DNA of 64,000 nt from Micropterix aruncella (lineage: Eukaryota > Arthropoda > Insecta > Lepidoptera > Micropterigidae): contig OX155973.1 of NCBI GenBank assembly GCA_944548615.1, positions 3,428,215-3,492,214 of the forward strand. Direction: 5' to 3'. This document shows, in pieces, positions 38,551-64,000 of this stretch (within the stretch, counting starts at the first letter, position 1; the number at the start of each line of letters is the position of its first letter). The notes under the pieces are model-generated. The model made no database searches. It was not told the DNA's origin and saw only the letters and a program-made list of their open reading frames with translations. The translations under genes were made by a program, and so were the position numbers.

Positions 38551-40694
38551 TTTTTAGCATAGTCCACACGAGGATGAGCGAATTCATGCACCGGAATGAG
38601 TACCTTGGAGTATCAGTTCAAAAAGGCTTCATGCGTGGCGTCTCGGGCTGCCTCGAGCACAATTCTCTCCTGGCTGCTGCCATCAAGGATGCGAGACAGC
38701 ACGAACGCCAAATCAATGTATGCTGGCTCGACCTAGAGAATGCCTTTGGGTCAGTCCGACACAGTCTCCTCCACTTTGCACTCCGCTGGTACAACTTCCC
38801 ACCAGTCGTGCGTGACATTGTAGCCTCCTACTACAACTGTCTGACTTTCCATGTTAAAACGCAAGAATGGACTACCCGCTCTATACCATATTCAATTGGA
38901 CTATTTCAGGGCTGTTGCCTCTCCCCGACGATTTTTAATATAGTTTTTAATATACTGCTGGAAAGCCTGACCCAGTTTGACAGGAAGTGGGGCTACCGTT
39001 TTAAAACAGACGGCCAATACACCTCGTCGTGCCTCGCTTTTGCCGACGACCTAACTTTCATCACCAGAAGCCCCAAGCAGCTTTCCCTGCTATTACAGAA
39101 AGTGGAGCTTTTCTGCGACTGGTCAGGCTGTATAAAAGTGAAGCCCTCCAAATGTTTTTGCCTTGGACTCGCCCGCATGGGCACAAAATTTACATCCTAT
39201 GACCCCAAATTGGTCTATAAGGGCTCTAATATCTCCCTTATAGACCCAAACAATCATTTCAAATTCCTCGGCAGAAAAATCACCCATCAGGGAAAAGACG
39301 TCTCGGGCGATCATGTTATAGAGCATTTCAAAAGTTGCCTGGCGAAAATAGATGCCTTGCTAATTTCTGGCCCTCGTAAGGCCTGGATCTATGACAATTA
39401 TCTAACGTCACATTTGTCATGGCCCTTTCTTATTTACGATTTTACCAAAACCCAACTGTCCCGTCTAGATGCGCTGGTGACAGCTAGTTTAAAATCCTGG
39501 CTGTCCTTAGCCAAACCAGCTGACCCCTCGACTCTCTTCAGGTCCAAACAAAATTTTGGGCTAGCGCTTAAACTGCCCTCTCTGCTCTACGCCAACTCCA
39601 GAATAACCAAAAATTCGATTCTCTGCAATTCCAAAGATCCGGCAATATCGAAGCACGTAATAAGTGGCCGTAGTGATTCAAATGATCTACAAGCCCGCGT
39701 AGACTTCCACAAAAAGTTCCTTACTGGAATCAGCCAGAATGGCACTGGTCTGGGGTATGGCAGTACAACCACGAGCGACGTGGACTTGAAGAAGTCTCTT
39801 TTGCGGGGAGATTACGACAGCAAGAGTATGGCTCATGCTATTGGCCTTCAATGCCAGAATGATTGGACAACAATTGGGGACTTTTGCATTCCGCCTCCAA
39901 TGCACTGGAAGGTAATGCTCTATGACTGGACGCCAGAGATGCTGAAATTTTATTTGAATGCCTTTCAGCATACACTTCCAGACCCCAGTAACCTCGCTCG
40001 TTGGAGCTTTGCCGAGGATAGTTCTTGTCCCCTCTGTAGCAATACCCCTTGCACAGCTAGACACATTCTAGCTGGCTGCAAGGTGGCCTTAGATCAAGGA
40101 CGGTACACTTACCGCCATGACAAAGTTCTCGCTGTTATTCGCGAGGTAATTAGTCTCTCAGTGGCTCGTGCCAACAAGGGTTTGACAGTATCCTCCAAAC
40201 CCCCAATACAGTTTGTGCGGGATGGCTCTAAAGGCAAAAAACATTTAACTACAAAACCTTTCTCAATAATCGAGAAAGCTACAGATTGGATTCTGGAGGT
40301 TGATTCGGTCTCTAAGCAGTATAAATTCCCTGAAAGTCTCGGATGCACAGCCCTCCGTCCAGATATAACTCTTTACTCTCTATCTCGGAAGGTGGCTCTT
40401 ATCGTAGAATTAACTGTTCCATGGGAATCAAATATCCCAAAAGACCACGAGTACAAATTAAATAAATACCATGATCTCGCAAATGCCGTAACCCGGAACG
40501 GCTTCACTGTTCACCTTCACGCGGTGGAAGTTGGCGCTCGTGGCCTGCCAGCTAAATCTCTATTTCACCTCTTTAAAGATCTTGGCCTTTCCAGAAAAAT
40601 AATCAACTCTTTCTTAGAAAAATTATCTAAAACTGCGATTTGCGCATCTCAAATTCTATGGCTTCGAAGGGGGAGTGAATGGGTGGCAAGGTGA
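38551..40694 (+). CDS. REL LINE ORF: reverse transcriptase plus restriction-like endonuclease (partial)
   Basis: Domain order: RT fingers (VHTRMSEFMHRNEYLGVSVQ, CWLDLENAFGSVRH), palm (GLFQGCCLSPTIFNIVF, then the catalytic box AFADDLTFIT with FADD in place of the commoner YADD), thumb, a CPLCSN...TARHILAGC zinc knuckle, RYTYRHDKVL, and a C-terminal PD-(D/E)XK-type nuclease (RPDITLYS, VALIVELTVPWES, KLNKYHDLANAV). This is the architecture of early-branching, often site-specific LINEs (R2/NeSL/HERO-like). The first Met in frame (38538) lies in flanking DNA, so no native start exists. Sequence is nearly the same as copies B and D, pointing to recent activity. Which named clade it belongs to is not settled here. 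Confidence 0.82.
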
Positions 40695-40862
40695 ACGCTC
40701 ACATGTGGCAAGACAGCTGTCCTAAACCTACCACAGCCGGTTCGTAAGTCCGGAATCCACTGCTCACCCCCCAGAAGTGTAAAAAAATAGTATTATGATG
40801 GGCCCGACTCCGGTCGGTGAATTCCATGGCAGCTCCGTTTGTATTTATTTATTTATTTATTA
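38551..40862 (+). mobile_element. REL-endonuclease LINE, longest copy (F)
   Basis: Longest member of the family here. The open reading frame (element part 38551-40694, about 710 codons, no stop) covers RT, zinc knuckle and endonuclease. Upstream of RT nothing remains, so it is 5'-truncated. After TGA a 3' UTR with AAGACAGCTGTCCTAAACC ends in (TTTA)n at about 40862. Confidence 0.88.
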
Positions 40863-40867
40863 TTATA

Positions 40868-41256
40868 AAAAAATACTAAAAACACGCTTTTGGCTATGAT
40901 ACGATATTCACATACACACGGCTATGACACGATATTCCATCATGGAATGCCAGTGCCTATCTTCCGGCTTCATCATCAGACCTTGAAACCTAATCGTGGT
41001 CAAAGTTCATTCCAAGACTTTTCTAACAAGTCCAAACACAGCTATGATACGATGTTCCATCATGACGTTCCATTTCATATCTTCCGACTCCATCATCAGA
41101 TCAGTTCGACAGTACCATATTATTGTATTGTCATCAGAACTACATACAGCTGCCAATTTTCATGACGCTACTATCCTTGGAAGATGGTTAAATCAGTTAC
41201 CTTAGATTCCATTACATAGTTACATACAGGTCGACCTAATAAAAGCGTGTTAAAAA
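40868..41256. repeat. Dispersed repeat H, copy 2
   Basis: Like 26719-27060 with an additional internal segment (TATGATACGATATTC repeated). Sits a few bases after the REL LINE tail. Confidence 0.65.
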
Positions 41257-41365
41257 TACGCCGATCTGCGTGTGTGGCCCCCCAGGGGTTAATGGAACTA
41301 GCACGTCTATCACAGATTAGGCTTGCTACATAAATAATTATTTTAATAGTAATATTTACTGATGA

Positions 41366-41375
41366 TTTATTTATT
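41366..41375 (-). promoter_or_regulatory. Poly(A) signals of UPF0605-like gene
   Basis: Two overlapping AATAAA on the minus strand, about 50-60 bases after the stop at 41425. Confidence 0.55.
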
Positions 41376-41424
41376 GTAAAGCACAAAGTTCAATGTTCCT
41401 CAAGCGAAATTTTCATCGGTTCAT

Positions 41425-60859
<19,435 letters not shown>

Positions 60860-61079
60860 CTAAAACATAGACAAAAAAATGGTTCTGAGACCCCAAGACT
60901 TTCCCCGCAAGTAGCCAAGGACTGATTTCATGTGAATATTCAGTTCATAAATACATTCGATGAGCGCCCTCTCTCGGCCGGCGTCGTTTTGTTTTGGCGG
61001 AGCGGGGTTGGGCCAATCGCCAACAGATGGCGTTAATATTTGATTAAAATGTATGGCGGAATTTTATTATTTCAATTCA

Positions 61080-61560
61080 AGTTCAATATTTCGAGATTGA
61101 AATATTGCCACTGGTAGACCTATTTCAAACTAAAACCTTTTCAACTCTCGCCATGATCAAATGATGCCTGCTTAAGGTGGTTTCCAGGGAGGCACAGGGC
61201 ACAGGGGACGCGCCCCCCCCCCGCCGCCGAAATTTAGTCTAAAAAAATAAAGTCGAGAAAAAATTGAGAATCAGGGAGAATCTGCGACTTATGTACCTAG
61301 TGTCAGGCACGTATCCAGGGAGAGGGGGGGGGGGGTAGTTGGGATATAAAAAACCCGGTTTATTTTCGTTTCATTGTGCGGGCAAATAAAAGTTTGGTGG
61401 GTGCCTCGCGCATTGTTTTAATGGATCCCCCCCCCCCCCCCCGAAACTGAAGTCTGGATACGTGCCTGCCTGCATGCCAAATTTCAGCTCAGTCGGATTA
61501 AGCCTTTGGGCGCTATCTTGGAGGACCACACACAGCATTCATACAGACATACACACAGAC
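61080..61560 (+). repeat. Dispersed repeat X, copy 3, split by an insertion
   Basis: Blocks at 61080-61175 and 61475-61560 match 735-930. Between them is a segment with several C or G runs (61206, 61325, 61428), probably another insertion. Confidence 0.55.
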
Positions 61561-61569
61561 ATACATACT

Positions 61570-62330
61570 TTCCCTTCTTGTCAGTTGGTGGGCCGGGAAA
61601 GTAAAAGTCGAGTCGGACACGTTCACACGGTGTCCGACTCGACTGGGTTAGAAAAACACATTTTTTCGACCTCCTTGATAACATTGTACTATAGGTATTG
61701 TCAAAAACTCAAAATCAGGTACGTACTAGTATTCGTAGGATTTCGTCGCCAAATTTCGTTTCTCAGAAATGATTCGTTAATTCTCGCGAACGCCATGCTT
61801 TTTTATAAATATTACGGGGAGGAAACATACAATTTTAATTTGACATTTAAAAAATGTTCCAAATTTCAAATTTTTGCAATTTGAATTGAAAATACTATTT
61901 AAAGAGTGAGAGGGAGTGTATACTACGGATGTGTACAACTAGATAATAGAACGTGATGGGAAAGTACCTATGAACACAGCACTTTGTCCCTTTCTAAATC
62001 AAGATAAACTACTTATATGCAGGAAAATGCGCCAAACCGGATACTTATTTTGATATTTAAAGCAGTATGCAATCTGTTTTTAGATAATTAATAATTCCAT
62101 ATATAGTTAAAACGATATACCTACATATTTTTTTCTCAGCGTTTGAACTGTATCTGTGTTAAGATGTACACAACTATGGTATGTTGAATATTTCATTTAA
62201 TAACTCGATAACAAATCTCGTTAAAACAATGTTATACAAATGTATTATTGGTTAGTTTATTTTTACAAGCTTTTATTCACCTTGCAATGAACCTGTAAGT
62301 AGGTATGTTTGTTTAGGTCAACTCTTGCAA
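61570..62330. other. No gene recognised
   Basis: AT-rich, with an inverted pair GTCGAGTCGGACACG / GTGTCCGACTCGAC near 61607-61643. Confidence 0.4.
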
Positions 62331-62619
62331 GCTGAATTAGAACCACTGTCAACAGCAGACACATAATTTTGTATACTCATTCAATTATTGTAAAGCCCGT
62401 TCTAAATTATAAATTTCACCATGACATGGCTGCTGCACCCAGGGTTGCCTATATTAGCAGTTCAGTCTGTGACGTTGGTCAGACTGACGGGAAACTGATC
62501 GTTTATTGCATTGATTGATGGACTGAACTGATGGGTTTTCAAACATTTTGATAATTTATATCAGTCCATCAGTCAGTTCATTATCAAGGTCGCGGACTGT
62601 ACTGATGCCAGATTGAATG

Positions 62620-64000
62620 TGTAACACCCGTCTTAGGGTCATAGTTGTGTGAAGTCACAGTTAAGAGTTTCAAGGCGATAGGTGAGGGCAGCAAACCTCG
62701 CCCACCGCCCGGGCAGTTATAACGACGAGGGTCGTCTTGTCTGCCCGGGATGTCGTGCTACGACAACCCTGCGCGTACCAGAAGGGTAAAACGCGCAGGG
62801 GGTGAAATAGGGTAAACCACCCCCCCCCCCCGTACCGCCCCGTGAACCCATTTTTTCGTAATAAAAGGTATTTACAAAAAAATTAAAATTTCCAAAAATG
62901 TTACAAAATTTACCGAAAAAAAAACAACAATAGCGTAAATTTAGGAGCCGGTAAGCGGGGTAGAGGACGCTCTAGAACAATGAAGGTGAAGGCGTACTGT
63001 CCGTGGGCAAGTCTCGGAGCAGCCACGGGGGGGAGGAATCCCTGGATCCTGCAAAGAACGAAATGCCCCTCGGGGCGGTAAAGAGACGGACACAAAGACG
63101 GGCACTTCGGGCTGGAAGTAGCCGCCGAATCACGCCACCAAGGAAGATGGTACCCCCTGGGGGTATCCCGAAGCCTCATGCTTTCCCAAGAAGCAACCCA
63201 GTGCTCCACAAACTCGCCAAACGACTGGAAGCAGCTCCTACAACTGACCAAATCCGGGTACCAAATCAGAGAACGCCCAACGCACGCGCCCACTGCATCC
63301 ATCAATTTCTCCCGTGCAGCCGCTAGAATTGGGCAAGACCAAATTACGTGTTCCGCAGTTTGGCGACCATACCCACAGGCGCACCGGGGGTCATCGGCAA
63401 GTCCAAAGTCAAATAGTTTGGCTCTGAACTCTCCGTGGCCCCCAACCAGCTCCGTGGTATGGTGGTCGAACCGCAGAAACGAATTTGCCATCCGCACTGC
63501 GACGGACGGGAAAAAGCAATGGGTGAGGCGGCCCGTACCCCCGGAGTCCATCTAGCCTGCCAGACACGCAAGGACTCCACCCGAATCAGGCGGGCAAACT
63601 CCTCAGCTCGGTGCGCCACCGGGTCGATCGATAGGCCATGAAGGACTACCGGCTCGCCCCGGCGGTACCGCGACAACGCTGCACGCTCCAGAATCTCCAG
63701 GTCAATCGGCAGAACGCCAGCGATGACGGGTAACGCAAGAGTGGACGTCGTTCTGTACGTCCCGGTCAGGGCCACGAGAGGGATGCGCTGTCCGCGCAGC
63801 AGCGCGACACGCGTCGCCTCAGGAACAGCAGACTCCGTCCAAGCGCGTGCGGCATAAGTCGCACGCGGGACGAAGACGCCCTTATAGATAGTCATGACCG
63901 CTGGGAAACGGATTCCCCAGTCGGCCCGACTCACTCCGCGGAGCGCAAAGAATAGATCCCGGGATTTTCGGCTGTATTTTTGCGTGCGAAAGAAAGAAAG
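62620..64000 (-). pseudogene. R1-like LINE, 3' end of ORF2 and 3' UTR
   Basis: Enters from the right edge. Minus frame to about 63552: RADWGIRFPAVMTIYKGVFV, RATYAARAWTE, LPIDLEILERAALSRYRRG. A small deletion then shifts the frame and 63551-62910 continues with GGTGRLTHCFFPSVAVRMAN, VGGHGEFRAKLFDFGL and the knuckle CACGYGRQTAEHVIWSCP. The 3' UTR runs to about 62620 with a C/G run at 62820. GC-rich like R1-clade elements (R1, TRAS, SART). No telomeric or rDNA target seen. Confidence 0.78.

Noticed and set aside
63003..63326. Plus-strand ORFs near the right edge
   Set aside because: Antisense shadows of the GC-rich R1-like LINE frames.

Overview
This is a stretch of a repeat-rich insect nuclear genome, most likely Lepidoptera. 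The order is an inference from the transposon mix: Helitron-type termini, an R1-like LINE, a Penelope-like element, many TTAA-flanked MITEs and maT-like/mariner DNA transposons. Host coding sequence is only a few percent of the window. It falls into three spliced genes plus one decayed gene copy. No bacterial operons, CRISPR arrays or rRNA genes were seen.

Host genes: (1) a kynurenine aminotransferase / cysteine-conjugate beta-lyase gene (Kyat-like), 9 coding exons, + strand, 8038-36321, 450 codons, with all splice junctions and phases agreeing; (2) a single-locus paralogue of it at 1319-2297, with four middle introns missing, the last intron kept, and one in-frame TAG; (3) Elp3, the catalytic subunit of Elongator, 8 coding exons, - strand, 56796-44873, 554 codons, complete; (4) the last three coding exons of a UPF0605/DUF2475-like (ciliary CIMIP2-type) gene, - strand, at 60859-60721, 41745-41647 and 41494-41425. 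The phases of (4) match across a 19-kb gap that holds the whole of Elp3, so Elp3 appears to be nested in a same-strand intron. Kyat and this gene are convergent, with their 3' ends about 5 kb apart.

Region by region: 1-8 kb has BEL/Pao debris, the Kyat paralogue, foldback MITEs, a Tc1-like relic and two LINE tails. 8-36 kb is the Kyat gene, whose introns carry mariner elements, a Helitron, nested hAT/piggyBac-type/Tc1-type insertions, several LINEs, a Penelope foldback and copies of an unclassified GC-richer retroposon (here called family G). 36-41 kb is intergenic, with an RNase H LINE inside a family G copy and the longest copy of a LINE with a restriction-enzyme-like endonuclease (here called the REL LINE). 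41-61 kb holds the UPF0605-like gene and Elp3, with a Penelope-like element bearing a long RT/GIY-YIG ORF and a clear 12-bp target duplication. 61-64 kb is mostly repeats, ending in an R1-like LINE on the - strand.

The strongest leads are the gene-in-intron layout around Elp3, the Kyat paralogue with a single nonsense codon and selective intron loss, and family G. Family G has a constant 3' terminus, 13-15-bp target duplications and no poly(A), and one copy has duplicated the splice acceptor of Kyat exon 8. Similarities are by eye from the sequence; no database search was run.
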